Made by a program: the position numbers and the translations under genes
The notes under the pieces: generated by a model
Database searches by the model: none
What the model was told of the DNA's origin: nothing
The model's input: only the letters and a program-made list of their open reading frames with translations
Shown here: one piece after another, positions 23,666 to 35,695 of the stretch
How positions within the stretch are numbered: the stretch's first letter is position 1
How the letters are laid out: each line of letters starts with the position of its first letter
Assembly: GCF_029227915.1 (NCBI RefSeq)
Contig: NC_079885.1
Coordinates: forward strand, 19,355,001-19,419,000
Origin: Hydractinia symbiolongicarpus
Taxonomy: Eukaryota; Cnidaria; Hydrozoa; Anthoathecata; Hydractiniidae
DNA: 64,000 nt
Reading direction: 5' to 3'

Positions 23666-24123
23666 AATGCGATTTTACAACATTTCCTATTGTCGCATCC
23701 TACCTTTGCCACTTTAAAATAATGTGGTTGTGTTAAGTCATTGATGGATTTGGTCCAACTAACAGAAAATGAACAGTGCACAAACTCAGCAATTCCACTA
23801 GCTTTTTCCATGTGTTTAAGAAACAAGTACAAATATTCAATTGCATAATAAAGGTTGAGGAAGACTTAGAAAATAATTTGCCTCGAAGTGTTTGAAAGTT
23901 TTCGAGAGACATTCTTTCTCCAAAACTTTACTAACATCCCAATATGTAACTTGGTGCTTTAATAACTTTGAGATCATCATATTGGCCAATGGCGGTGTTT
24001 CTGACTTTTAATTCGGCATATAAGACATGTGAGAAACATTATCTCAAAAAACGTGCGCTGAAAGGACGTACGTACAACTGTTAAAATAGCATTTCAATCG
24101 CGACAATAATAGCATCATGCATA

Positions 24124-24195
24124 TCCCGTGTGGTCTAGTGGTTAGAATCCGGCTCTCTCACCGCCATGACCGGGGTTCGATTCCCCGCACGACAG
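24124..24195 (+). pseudogene. tRNA-Glu(CTC) copy, several stems broken
   Basis: C12·A23, C27·A43, U31·C39, G46A, C2·C71 and C3·A70. The trailer GGTTTCAC has no TTTT. Confidence 0.72.
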
Positions 24196-24653
24196 AATGC
24201 GGTTTCACAACATTTCCTATTGTCGAATCTGGCTATTGAAACTTTAAAATAATGTGGTTGTGTTTAGTCATTGATGGATTTGGTCCAACTAACAGAAAAT
24301 GAACAATGCACAAACTCAGCATTTCCACTAGCTTTTTCCATGTGTTTAAGAAACCAATACAAATTTTCAATTGCATAATAAAAGTTGAGGAAGCTTTAGA
24401 ATATGCTTTGGGTCGATTTGTTTGAAAGTTTTTGAGAGACATTCTTTCTCCAATACTTTATTAACAGCCCGATATGTAACTTGGTGCTTTAAGAACTTTG
24501 AGATCATCATATTGGCCAATGGCGGTGTTTCTGACTTTTAACTCGGCATTTAAGACATGTGAGAAACATTATCTCAAAAAACGTGCGCTGAAAGGACGTA
24601 CCTACAACTGTTAGAATAGCATTTCAATCGCGATAATAATAGCATCATGAATA

Positions 24654-24725
24654 TCCCGTGTGGTCTAGAGGATAGGATCCGGCTCTCTCACCGCCCTGGC
24701 CGGGGTTGGATTCCCCGCACGGCAG
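24654..24725 (+). pseudogene. tRNA-Glu(CTC) copy, degraded
   Basis: T16A, T20A, C27·C43, U31·C39, C56G and C2·C71. TTTT is kept. Confidence 0.7.
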
Positions 24726-25183
24726 AATGCGATTTTACAACATTTCCTATTATCGAATCTTGCCATTGAAACTTTAAAATAATGTGGTTGTGTTAAGTCA
24801 TTGATGGATTTGGTCCAACTAACAGAAAATGAACAATGCACAAACTCAGCATTTCCACTAGCTTTTTCCATGTTGTTAAGAAACCAATACAAATTTTCAA
24901 TTGCATAATAAAAGTTGAGGAAGCTTTAGAATATGCTTTGGGTCGAATTGTTTGAAGGTTTTCGAGAGACATTCTTCCTCCAATATTTTACTAACAGCCC
25001 GATATGTAACTTGGTGCTTTAATAACTTTGAGATCATCATATTGGCCAATGGCGGTGTTTCTGCCTTTTAACTCGGCATTTAAGACATGTGAGAAACATT
25101 ATCTCAAAAAAAGTGCGCTGAAAGGACGTACGTACAACTGCTAAAGTAGCATTTCAATCGCAACAATAATAGCATCATGCATA

Positions 25184-25255
25184 TCCCGTGTGGTCTAGTG
25201 GTTAGGATCCGGCTCTCTCACCGCTATGGCCGGGGTTCGATTCCCCGTACGGGAG
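25184..25255 (+). pseudogene. tRNA-Glu(CTC) copy, weak anticodon stem
   Basis: Stem CGGCT/CGCTA as at 22004, plus C66T (G7·U66 wobble). TTTT is kept. Confidence 0.68.
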
Positions 25256-25713
25256 AATGCGATTTTACAACATTTCCTATTGTCGAATCTGGCCGTTGAA
25301 GCTTTAAAATAATGCGGTTGTGTTAAGTCATTGATGGATTTGGTCCAACTAACAGAAAATGAACAATGCACAAACTCAGCATTTCCACTAGCTTTTTCCA
25401 TGTGTTTAAGAAACCAATACAAATTTTCAATTGCATAATAAAAGTTGAGGAAGCTTTAGAATATGCTTTGGGTCGATTTGTTTGAAGGTTTTTGAGAGAC
25501 ATTCTTTCTCCAATACTTTATTAACAGCCCGATATGTAACTTGGTGCTTTAAGAACTTTGAGATCATCATATTGGCCAATGGCGGTGTTTCTGACTTTTA
25601 ACTCGGCATTTAAGACATGTGAGAAACATTATCTCAAAAAACGTGCGCTGAAAGGACGTACGTACAACTGTTAAAATAGCATTTCAATCGCGATAATAAT
25701 AGCATCATGAATA

Positions 25714-25785
25714 TCCCGTGTGGTCTAGAGGATAGGATCCGGCTCTCTCACCGCCATGGCCGGGGTTCGATTCCCCGCACGGCAG
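25714..25785 (+). pseudogene. tRNA-Glu(CTC) copy, weak anticodon stem
   Basis: Same tRNA sequence as at 21474 and 23064. It lies 2650 bp after the latter. Confidence 0.7.
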
Positions 25786-26243
25786 AATGCGATTTTACAA
25801 CATTTCCTATTATCGAATCTGGCCATTGAAACTTTAAAATAATGTGGTTGTGTTAAGTCATTGATGGATTTGGTCCAACTAACAGAAAATGAACAATGCA
25901 CAAACTTAGCGTTTCCACTAGCATTTTGAATGCGTTTAAGGAGCAAGTACAAATTTTCAATTGCATAATAAAGGTTGAGGAAGACTTAGAAAACACTTTG
26001 CCTCGAAGTGTTTGAAAGTTTTCGAGAGACATTCTTTCTCCAAAACTTTACTAACATCCCGATATGTAACTTGGTGCTTTAATAACTTTGAGATCAGCAT
26101 ATTCGCCAATGGCGGTGTTTCTGACTTTTACCATGGCATTTAAGACATGTGAGAAACACTATCTGAAAAAACTTGCGCTGAAAGAACGTACGTATAACTG
26201 TTTAAATAGCATTTCAATCTTAAAAATAATAGCATCATGCATA

Positions 26244-26315
26244 TCCCGTGTGATCTGGTGGTTAGGATCCGGCGCTGTCACCGCCGTGGCCGGGGTTCGA
26301 CTCCCTGCACGGGAG
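26244..26315 (+). tRNA. tRNA-like copy with Asp anticodon GTC
   Basis: Same as at 23594: C34G, G10A, A14G, T59C and G50·U64. The pair arose by a 2650-bp block duplication. Confidence 0.62.
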
Positions 26316-26773
26316 AATGCGATTTTACAACATTTCCTATTGTCGCATCCTACCTTTGCCACTTTAAAATAATGTGGTTGTGTTAAGTCATTGATGAATT
26401 TGGTCCAACTAACAGAAAATGAACAGTGCACAAACTCAGCAATTCCACTAGCTTTTTCCATGTGTTTAAGAAACAAGTACAAATATTCAATTGCATAATA
26501 AAGGTTGAGGAAGACTTAGAAAATAATTTGCCTCGAAGTGTTTGAAAGTTTTCGAGAGACATTCTTTCTCCAAAACTTTACTAACATCCCAATATGTAAC
26601 TTGGTGCTTTAATAACTTTGAGATCATCATATTGGCCAATGGCGGTGTTTCTGACTTTTAATTCGGCATATAAGACATGTGAGAAACATTATCTCAAAAA
26701 ACGTGCGCTGAAAGGACGTACGTACAACTGTTAAAATAGCATTTCAATCGCGACAATAATAGCATCATGCATA

Positions 26774-26845
26774 TCCCGTGTGGTCTAGTGGTTAGAATCC
26801 GGCTCTCTCACCGCCATGGCCGGGGTTCGATTCCCCGCACGACAG
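26774..26845 (+). pseudogene. tRNA-Glu(CTC) copy, several stems broken
   Basis: C12·A23, C27·A43, U31·C39, C2·C71 and C3·A70. No TTTT. Confidence 0.72.
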
Positions 26846-27303
26846 AATGCGGTTTCACAACATTTCCTATTGTCGAATCTGGCTATTGAAACTTTAAAAT
26901 AATGTGGTTGTGTTTAGTCATTGATGGATTTGGTCCATCTAACAGAAAATGAACAATGCAGAAAGTCAGCGTTTCCACTAACTTTTTCCGCCTGATTAAA
27001 AAACAAGTACAAATTTTCAATTGCATAATAAAAGTTGAGCAAGCTTTAGAAAATGCTTTGGGTCGATTTGTTTGAAGGTTTTCGAGAGACATTCTTTCTC
27101 CAGTACTTTACTAACAGCCCGATATGTAACATGGAGCTTTAATAACTTTAAGATCATCATATTGGCCAATGGCGGTGTTTCTGACTTTTAACTCAGCATT
27201 TAAGACATGTGAGAAACATTATCTCAAAAAACTTGCGCTGAATGGACCTACGTACAACTGTTAAAATAACATTTCAATGGCGAAAATAATAGCATCATGC
27301 ATA

Positions 27304-27375
27304 TCCCGTGTGGTCTAGTGGTTAGGATCCGGCGCTCTCACCGCCGTGGCCGGGGTTCGATTCCCCGCACGGGAG
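27304..27375 (+). tRNA. tRNA-Glu(CTC), consensus
   Basis: Identical to the copy at 8802 over 72 nt, with A box, B box and TTTT at 27383-27386. Its unit lies 18502 bp from that copy in a matching block. Confidence 0.95.
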
Positions 27376-27829
27376 AATGCGATTTTACAACATTTCCTTT
27401 TGTCGAATCTGACCAATAAAACTTTAAAATAATGTGGTTTTGTTAAGTCATTGATGGATTTGGTCCAACTAACAGAAAATGAACATTGCACAAACTCAGC
27501 ATTTCCACTGGCTTTTTCCATGTGTTTAAGAAACCAATACAAATTTTCAATTGCATAATAAAAGTTGAGGAAGCTTTAGAATATGCTTTGGGTCGAGTTG
27601 TTTGAAGGTTTTCGAGAGACTTTATTCCTCCAATATTTTACTAACAGCCCGATATGTAACTTGGTGGTTTAATAACTTTGAGATTATCATATTGGCCAAT
27701 GACGGTGTTTCTGCCATTTAATTCGGCATTTAAGACATGTGAGAAACATTATCTCAAAAAACATGCGCTAAAAGAAGGTACGTGCAACTGTTAAAATAAC
27801 ATTTCAATCGCTAAAATAACATTAGCATG

Positions 27830-27901
27830 AACCGTGTGGCCTAGTGGTTTGGATGCGGCGCTCTCACCGCCGTGGCCGGAGTTCGATTCCCCGCACTGGG
27901 G
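27830..27901 (+). pseudogene. tRNA-Glu(CTC) class B copy, degraded
   Basis: Same as at 9328: A1, A2, C4·U69, T11C, A21T, C26G and A52·C62. No TTTT. Confidence 0.7.
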
Positions 27902-28354
27902 AATACGGTTTCACAACATTTCCTATTGTCGAATCTGGCCATTGAAACTTTAAAATAATGTGGTTGTGTTAAGTCATTGATGGATTTGGTCCATCTACCA
28001 GAAAATGAACAATGCAGAAAGTCAGCGCGTCCACTAACCTTTTCCGCATGATTAAAAAACAAGTACAAATATTCAATTGCATAATAAAAGTTGAGGAAGC
28101 TTTAAAAAAGGCTTTGGGTCGAATTATTTGAAGGTTTTCAAGAGACATTCTTTCTCCAATATTTTACTAACAGCCCGATATGTAACTTGGTGCTTTAATA
28201 ACTTTGAGATCATCATATTGGCCAATGGCGGTAATCTGACTTTTAACTCGGCATTTAAGACATGTGAGAAACATTATCTCAAAAAACTTGCGCTGAAAGA
28301 CCGTACGTATAACTGTTTAAATAGCATATCAATCGCGAAAATAACATCAACATA

Positions 28355-28425
28355 TCCCGTGTGGTCTAGTGGTTAGGATCCGGCGCTCTCAACGCCGTGG
28401 CCGGGTTCGATTTCCTGCACGGGAG
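28355..28425 (+). pseudogene. tRNA-Glu(CTC) copy, 1-nt T-arm deletion
   Basis: It is 71 nt long with loop CTCTCAA, one G lost from the 5' T stem, and TCCTG on the 3' T strand. The acceptor is perfect and TTTT is present. Confidence 0.7.
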
Positions 28426-28879
28426 AATACGATTTTACAACATTTCCTATTGTTGAATCTTGCGATTGCCACTTTAAAGTAATGAGGTAGTGTTAAGTCA
28501 TTGATGGATTTGGTCCATCTAACAGAAAATGAATAATGCAGAACCTCAGCGTTTCCACTAACTTTTTCCGTATATTTAAGAAACAAGTACAAATTTTCAA
28601 TTGCATAATAAAGGTTAAGGAAGATTTAGAAAATACCTTGCCTCGAAGTGTTTGAAGGTTTTCGAGAGACATTCTTTCTCCAAAACTTTACTAACATCCC
28701 GATATGTAACTTGGTGCTTTAATAAATTTGAGATCAGCATATTGGATAATGGCGGTGTTTCTGACTTTCAACTCGGCATTTAAGACATGTGAGAAACATT
28801 ATCTGAAAAAACTTGCGCTTAAAGACCGTACGTATAACTGTTTAAATAGCATATCAATCGCGAAAATAACATCAACATA

Positions 28880-28951
28880 TCCCGTGTGGTCTAGTGGTTA
28901 GGATCCGACGCTCTCACCGCCGTGGCTGGAGTTCGATTCCCCGCACTGGAG
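28880..28951 (+). pseudogene. tRNA-Glu(CTC) class B copy
   Basis: C4·U69, A29·C41, U49·G65 and A52·C62. No TTTT. Confidence 0.68.
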
Positions 28952-29408
28952 AATACGGTTTCACAACATCTCCTATTGTCGAATCTGGCCATTGAAACTT
29001 TAAAATAATGTGGTTGTGTTAAGTCATTGATGGATTTGGTCCATCTAACAGAAAATGAACAATGCAGAAAGTCAGCGCGTCCACTAACTTTTTCCGCATG
29101 ATTAAAAAACAACTACAAGTATTCAATTGCATAATAAAAGTTGAGGAAGCTTTAGAAAATGCTTTGAGTCGAATTATTTGAAGGTTTTCGAGAGACATTC
29201 TTTCTCCTATATTTTACTAACAGCCCGATATGTAACTTGGTGCTTTAATAACTTTGAGATCATCATATTGGCCAATGGCGGTAATCTGACTTTTAACTCG
29301 GCATTTAAGACATGTGAGAAACATTATCTCAAAAAACTTGCGCTGAAAGAACGTACGTATAACTGTTTAAATAGCATTTCAATCTCGAAAATAATATCAG
29401 CATGCATA

Positions 29409-29480
29409 TCCCGTGTGGTCTGGTGGTTAGGATCCGGCGCTCTCACCGCCGTGGCCAGGGTTCGATTCCCTGCACGGGAG
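29409..29480 (+). tRNA. tRNA-Glu(CTC), A14G class
   Basis: A14G is the only damage. The T stem is CAGGG/CCCTG, fully Watson-Crick, because G50A pairs with the U64 found in related copies. Acceptor and anticodon arms match the consensus. TTTT follows. Confidence 0.78.
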
Positions 29481-29937
29481 AATGCGATTTTACAACATTT
29501 CCTATTGTCGCATCCTGCCTTTGCCACTTTAAAATAATGTGGTTATGTTAAGTCATTGATGGATTTGGTCCAACTAACAGAAAATGAACAATGCACAATC
29601 TCAGCATTTCCACTAGCTTTTTCCATGTGTTTAAGAAACCAATACAAGTTTTCAATTGCATAATAAAAATTGAGGAAGCCTTAGAAAATGCTCTGGGTCG
29701 AATTATTTGAAGGTTTTCGAGAGACATTCTTTCTCCAATATTTTACTAACAGCCCAATATGTAAGTTGGTGCTTTAATAACTTCGAGATCATCATATTGG
29801 CCAATGCCGGTAATCTGACTTTTAAACCGGCATTTAAGACATGTGAGAAACATTATCTCAAAAAACTTGCGCTGAAAGAAGGTACGTATAACTGTTTAAA
29901 TAGCATTTCAATCTCGAAAATAAATTAAGCATGCATA

Positions 29938-30009
29938 TCCCGTGTGGTCTTGTGGTTAGGATCCGGCACTCTCACCGCCGTGGCCGGGGTTCGATTCCCT
30001 GCACGGGAG
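29938..30009 (+). tRNA. tRNA-Glu(CTC), A14T
   Basis: A14T, A31·C39 and G50·U64. The acceptor is perfect and TTTT is present. Confidence 0.65.
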
Positions 30010-30401
30010 AATGCGATTTTACAACATTTCCTATTGTCGCATCCTGCTTTTGCCACTTTAAAATAATGTGGTTGTGTTAAGTCATTGATGGGTTTGGTCC
30101 AGAAACAAGTACAAATTTTTAATTGAATAATAAAGGTTGAGGAAGATTTAGAATATTCTTTGCGTCGAAGTGTTTGAAGGTTTTCGAGAGACATTCCTTC
30201 TCCAATATTTTACTAACAGCCCGATATGTAACTTGGTGCTTTAATAACTTTGAGATCATCATATTGGCCAATGACGGTGTTTCTGCCATTTAATTCGGCT
30301 TTTAAGACATGTGAGAAACATTATCTCAAAAAACTTGCGCTAAAAGAAGGTACGTGCAACTGTTAAAATAGCATTTCAATCGCTAAAATAAAATTAGCAT
30401 G

Positions 30402-30473
30402 AACCGTGTGGTCTAGTGGTTAGGATCCGGCGCTCTCACCGCCGTGGCTGGAATTCGATTCCCAGCACTGGAG
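30402..30473 (+). pseudogene. tRNA-Glu(CTC) class B copy, T stem lost
   Basis: AACCGTG/CACTGGA acceptor. T stem TGGAA against CCCAG keeps only one Watson-Crick pair (G51-C63). No TTTT. Confidence 0.72.
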
Positions 30474-30931
30474 AATACGGTTTCACAACATTTCCTATTG
30501 TCGAATCTGGCCATTGAAACTTTAAAATAATGTGGTTGTGTTAAGTCATTGATGGATTTGGTCCATCTAACAGAAAATGAACAATGCAGAAAGTCAGCGC
30601 GTCCACTAACTTTTTCCGCATGATTAAAAAACAAGTACAAATATTCAATTGCATAAAAAAGGTTGAGGAAGACTTAGAAAATACTTTGCCTCGAAGTGTT
30701 TGAAAGTTTTCGAGAGACATTCTTTCTCCAAAACTTTACTAACATCCCGATATGTAACTTGGTGCTTTAATAACTTTGAGATCATCATATTGGCCAATGG
30801 CGGTGTTTCTGACTTTTAACTCGGCATTTAAGACATGTAAGAAACATTATCTCAGAAAACTTGCGCTGAAAGGACGTACGTACAACTGTTAAAATAGCAT
30901 TTCAATGGCGAAATTAATACCATCATGCATA

Positions 30932-31003
30932 TCCCGTGTGGTCTAATGGTTAGGATCCGGCGCTCTCACCGCCGTGGCCGGGGTTCGATTCCCCGCACGG
31001 GAG
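30932..31003 (+). tRNA. tRNA-Glu(CTC), near-consensus
   Basis: A single change from consensus, G15A in the D loop (A15 is common among tRNAs). B box and TTTT are intact. Probably usable. Confidence 0.9.
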
Positions 31004-31464
31004 AATGCGATTTTACAATATTTCCTATTTTCGAATCTGGCCATTGAAACTTTATAATAATGTGGTTGTGTTACGTCATTGATGGGTTTGGTCCATCTAA
31101 CAGAAAATGAATAATGCAGAACCTCAGCGTTTCCCCTAACTTTTTCGAATGTTTAAGAAACAAGTACAAATTTTTAATTGAATAATAAAGGTTGAGGAAG
31201 ATTTAGAATATTCTTTGCGGCGAAGTGTTTGAAGGTGTTCGAGAGACATCCCTTCACCAATATTTTACTAACAGCCCGATATGTAACTTGGTGCTTTAAT
31301 AACTTTGAGATCATCATATTGGCCAATGACGGTGTTTCTGCCATTTAATTCGGCATTTAAGACATGTGTGAAACATTATCTCAAAAAACTTGCGCTAAAA
31401 GAGTAAAGGTACGTGCAACTGTTAAAATAGCATTTCAATCGCAAAAATAATAGCATCATGCATA

Positions 31465-31536
31465 TCCCGTGTGGTCTAGTGGTTAGGATCCGGCGCTCTC
31501 ACCGCCATGGCCGGGGTTCGATTCCCCGCACGGCAG
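31465..31536 (+). pseudogene. tRNA-Glu(CTC) copy, acceptor mismatch
   Basis: C27·A43 and C2·C71. The trailer GACTTTAC has only TTT. Confidence 0.68.
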
Positions 31537-31993
31537 AATGCGACTTTACAACATTTCCTATTGTCGAATCTGGCCATTAAAACTTTAAAATTATGTGGTT
31601 GTGTTAAGTCATTGATGGATTTGGTCCATCTAACCGAAAATGAACAATGCAGAAAGTCAGCGCGTCCACTAACTTTTTCCGATGATTAAAAAACAAGTAC
31701 AAATATTCAATTGCATAATAAAAGTTGAGGAAGCTTTAAAAAATGCTTTGGGTCGAATTTTTTGAAGGTTTTCGAGAGACATTCTTTCTCCAAAACTTTA
31801 CTAACATCCCGATATGTAACTTGGTGCTTTAATAACTTTGAGATCATCATATTGGCCAATGGCGGTGTTTCTGAATTTTAACTCGGCATTTAAGACATGT
31901 AAGAAACATTATCTCAAAAAACTTGCGCTGAAAGGACGTACGTACAACTGTTAAAATAGCATTTCAATGGCGAAAATGATAGCATCATGCATA

Positions 31994-32065
31994 TCCCGTG
32001 TGGTCTATTGGTTAGGATGCGGAGCTCTCACCGCCCTGGCCGGGGTTTGATTCCCCGCACGGGAG
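31994..32065 (+). pseudogene. tRNA-Glu(CTC) copy, G15T class
   Basis: G15T, C26G, C27·C43, A30·G40 and C56T. Acceptor and TTTT are intact. Confidence 0.7.
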
Positions 32066-32524
32066 AATGCGATTTTACAACATTTCCTATTGTAGAATCC
32101 GGCCATTAAAGCTTTAAAATAATGTGGTTGTTATTAAGTCACTGATCAATTTGGTCCAATTAACGGAAAATGAACAATGCACAAACTCAACATTGCCACC
32201 AGCATTTTCCATGTGTTTAAGAAACCAATACAAATTTTCAATTGCATAATAAAAGTTCTAGAAGCTTTAGAATATGCTTTGGGTCGAATTGTTTGAAGGT
32301 TTTCGAGAGACATTCTTCCTCCAATATTTTACTAACAGCCCGATATGTAACTTGGTGCTTTAATAACTTTGAGATCATCATATTGGCCAATGGCAGTGTT
32401 TCTGACTTTTAACTCGGCATTTAAGACATGTGAGAAACATTATCTCAAAAAACGTGCGCTGAAAGGACGTACGTACAACTGTTAAAATAGCATTTCAATC
32501 GGGACAATAATTGCATCATGCATA

Positions 32525-32596
32525 TCCCGTGTGGTCTAGTGGTTAGGATCCGGCTCTCTCACCGCCATGGCCGGGGTTTGATTCCCCGCACGGCGC
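32525..32596 (+). pseudogene. tRNA-Glu(CTC) copy, 3' end deleted
   Basis: Five bases (AGAAT) are missing at the gene 3' end, so the acceptor strand reads CACGGCG and G73 is gone. C27·A43, U31·C39 and C56T are also present. TTTT comes sooner as a result. Confidence 0.72.
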
Positions 32597-33049
32597 GATT
32601 TTACAACATTTCCTATTGTCGAATCTGGCCATTAAAACTTTAAAATAATGTGGTTGTGTTAAGTCATTGATGGATTTGGTCCATCTAACAGAAAATGAAC
32701 AATGCAGAAAGTCAGCGCGTCCACTAACTTTTTCCGCATGATTAAAAAACAAGTACAAATATTCAATTGCATAAGAAAGGTTGAGGAAGACTTAGAAAAT
32801 ACTTTGCCTCGAAGTGTTTGAATATTTTCGAGAGACATTCTTTCTCCAAAACTTTACTAACATCCCGATATGTAACTTGGTGCTTTAATAACTTTGAGAT
32901 CATCATATTGGCCAATGGCGGTGTTTCTGACTTTTAACTCGGCATTTAAGACATGTAAGAAACATTATCTCAAAAAACTTGCGCTGAAAGGACGTACGTA
33001 CAACTGTGAAAATAGCATTTCAATGGCGAAATTAATAGCATCATGCATA

Positions 33050-33121
33050 TCCCGTGTGGTCTAGTGGTTAGGATCCGGCGCTCTCACCGCCGTGGCCGGG
33101 GTTCGATTCCCCGCACGGGAG
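33050..33121 (+). tRNA. tRNA-Glu(CTC), consensus
   Basis: Identical to the copy at 8802, with TTTT at the usual offset. It lies in the 1586-bp three-unit repeat region, where its counterpart at 34636 has T-loop changes. Confidence 0.95.
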
Positions 33122-33579
33122 AATGCGATTTTACAACATTTCCTATTGTCGAATCTGGCCATTAAAGCTTTAAAATAATGTGGTTGTGTTAAATCATTGA
33201 TGGATTTGGTCCAACTAACAGAAAATGAACAATGCACAAACTCAGCATTTCCACTAGCTTTTTCCATCTGTTTAAGAAACCAATACAAATTTTCAATTGC
33301 ATAATAAAAGATGAGGAAGCTTTAGAATATGCTTTGGGTTGAATTGTTAGAAGGTTTTCGAGAGACATTCTTCCTACAATATTTTACTAACAGCACGATA
33401 TGTAACTTGGTGCTTTAATAATTTTGAGATCATCATATTGGCCAATGGCGGTGTTTCTGACTTTTAACTCGGCATTTAAGACACGTGAGAAACATTATCT
33501 CAAAAAACGTGCGCTGAAAGCACGTACGTACAACTGTTAAAATAGCATTTCAATCGCAAAAATAATAGCATCATGCATA

Positions 33580-33651
33580 TCCCGTGTGGTCTAGTGGTTA
33601 GGATCCGGCGCTCTCACCGCCCTGGCCGGGGTTTGATTCCCCGCACGGGAG
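33580..33651 (+). pseudogene. tRNA-Glu(CTC) copy, C27·C43 and C56T
   Basis: Two changes, C27·C43 at the base of the anticodon stem and C56T in the B box. Acceptor and TTTT are intact. Confidence 0.62.
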
Positions 33652-34110
33652 AATGCGATTTTACAACATTTCCTGTTGTAGAATCCGGCCATTAAAGCTT
33701 TAAAATAATGTGGTTGTTTTTAAGTCACTGATCAATTTGGTCCAATTAACGGAAAATGAACAATGCACAAACTCAACATTTCCACCAGCATTTTCCATGT
33801 GTTTAAGAAACCAATACAAATTTTCAATTGCATAATAAAAGTTCAAGAAGCTTTAGAATATGCTTTGGGTCGAATTGTTTGAAGGTTTTCGAGAGACATT
33901 CTTCCTCCAATATTTTACTAACAGCCCGATATGTAACTTGGTGCTTTAATAACTTTGAGATCATCATATTGGCCAATGGCGGTGTTTCTGACTTTTAACT
34001 CGGCATTTAAGACATGTGAGAAACATTATCTCAAAAAACGTGCGCTGAAAGGACGTACGTACAACTGTTAAAATAGCATTTCAATCGGGACAATAATTGC
34101 ATCATGCATA

Positions 34111-34182
34111 TCCCGTGTGGTCTAGTGGTTAGGATCCGGCTCTCTCACCGCCATGGCCGGGGTTTGATTCCCCGCACGGCGC
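34111..34182 (+). pseudogene. tRNA-Glu(CTC) copy, 3' end deleted
   Basis: Same as at 32525, including the 5-base 3' deletion, 1586 bp away. Confidence 0.72.
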
Positions 34183-34635
34183 GATTTTACAACATTTCCT
34201 ATTGTCGAATCTGGCCATTAAAACTTTAAAATAATGTGGTTGTGTTAAGTCATTGATGGATTTTGTCCATCTAACAGAAAATGAACAATTCAGAAAGTCA
34301 GCGCGTCCACTAACTTTTTCCGCATGATTAAAAAACAAGTACAAATATTCAATTGCATAATAAAGGTTGAGGAAGACTTAGAAAATACTTTGCCTCGAAG
34401 TGTTTGAATATTTTCGAGAGACATTCTTTCTCCAAAACTTTACTAACATCCCGATATGTAACTTGGTGCTTTAATAACTTTGAGATCATCATATTGGCCA
34501 ATGGCGGTGTTTCTGACTTTTAACTCGGCATTTAAGACATGTAAGAAACATTATCTCAAAAAACTTGCGCTGAAAGGACGTACGTACAACTGTGAAAATA
34601 GCATTTCAATGGCGAATTTAATAGCATCATGCATA

Positions 34636-34707
34636 TCCCGTGTGGTCTAGTGGTTAGGATCCGGCGCTCTCACCGCCGTGGCCGGGGTGTGATTCCCCGC
34701 ACGGGAG
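34636..34707 (+). tRNA. tRNA-Glu(CTC), T-loop variant
   Basis: All stems match the consensus. T55G and C56T alter the T loop and the B box. TTTT is present. Confidence 0.7.
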
Positions 34708-35165
34708 AATGCGATTTTACAACATTTCCTATTGTCGAATCTGGCCATTAAAGCTTTAAAATAATGTGGTTGTTTTAAGTCATTGATGGATTTGGTCCAA
34801 CTAACAGAAAATGAACAATGCACAAACTCAGCATTTCCACTAGCTTTTTCCATGTGTTTAAGAAACCAATACAAATTTTCAATTGCATAATAAAAGATGA
34901 GGAAGCTTTAGAATATGCTTTGGGTTGAATTGTTAGAAGGTTTTCGAGAGACATTCTTCCTACAATATTTTACTAACAGCACGATATGCAACTTGGTGCT
35001 TTAATAATTTTGAGATCATCATATTGGCCAATGGCGGTGTTTCTGACTTTTAACTCGGCATTTAAGACACGTGAGAAACATTATCTCAAAAAACGTGCGC
35101 TGAAAGGACGTACGTACAACTGTTAAAATAGCATTTCAATCGCAAAAATAATAGCATCATGCATA

Positions 35166-35237
35166 TCCCGTGTGGTCTAGTGGTTAGGATCCGGCGCTCT
35201 CACCGCCATGGCCGGGGTTCGATTCCCCGCACGGCAG
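35166..35237 (+). pseudogene. tRNA-Glu(CTC) copy, acceptor mismatch
   Basis: C27·A43 and C2·C71. The trailer GACTTTAC lacks TTTT, as at 31465. Confidence 0.68.
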
Positions 35238-35695
35238 AATGCGACTTTACAACATTTCCTATTGTCGAATCTGGCCATTGAAACTTTAAAATAATGTGGT
35301 TGTGTTAAGTCATTGATGGATTTGGTCCATCTAACAGAAAATGAACAATGCAGAAAGTCAGCACGTCCACTAACTTTTTCCGCATGAATAAAAAACAAGT
35401 ACAAATATTCAATTGCATAATAAAAGTTGAGGAAGTTTTAGAAAATGCTTTGGGTCGAATTTTTTGAAGGTTTTCGAGAGACATTCTTTCTCCAAAACTT
35501 TACTAACATCCCGATATGTAACTTGGTGCTTTAATAACTTTGAGGTCATCATATTGGCCAATGGCAGTGTTTCTGAATTTTAACTCGGCATTTAAGACAT
35601 GTAAGAAACATTATCTCAAAAAACTTGCGCTGAAAGGACGTACGTACAACTGTTAAAATAGCATTTCAATGGCGAAAATGATAGCAGCATGCATA

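Larger units (their letters stand above)
31900..35237 (+). repeat. Three-unit higher-order repeat, period 1586 bp
   Basis: tRNAs at 31994, 32525, 33050 and 33580 have counterparts at 33580, 34111, 34636 and 35166. A shared 5-base deletion at the 3' end of 32525 and 34111 marks the duplication. Confidence 0.82.

Noticed and set aside
29178-29537. A 119-codon plus-strand frame across a spacer and a tRNA
   Set aside because: It reads through the tRNA at 29409, which is not compatible with a protein gene. Sister units break it with stops and indels.
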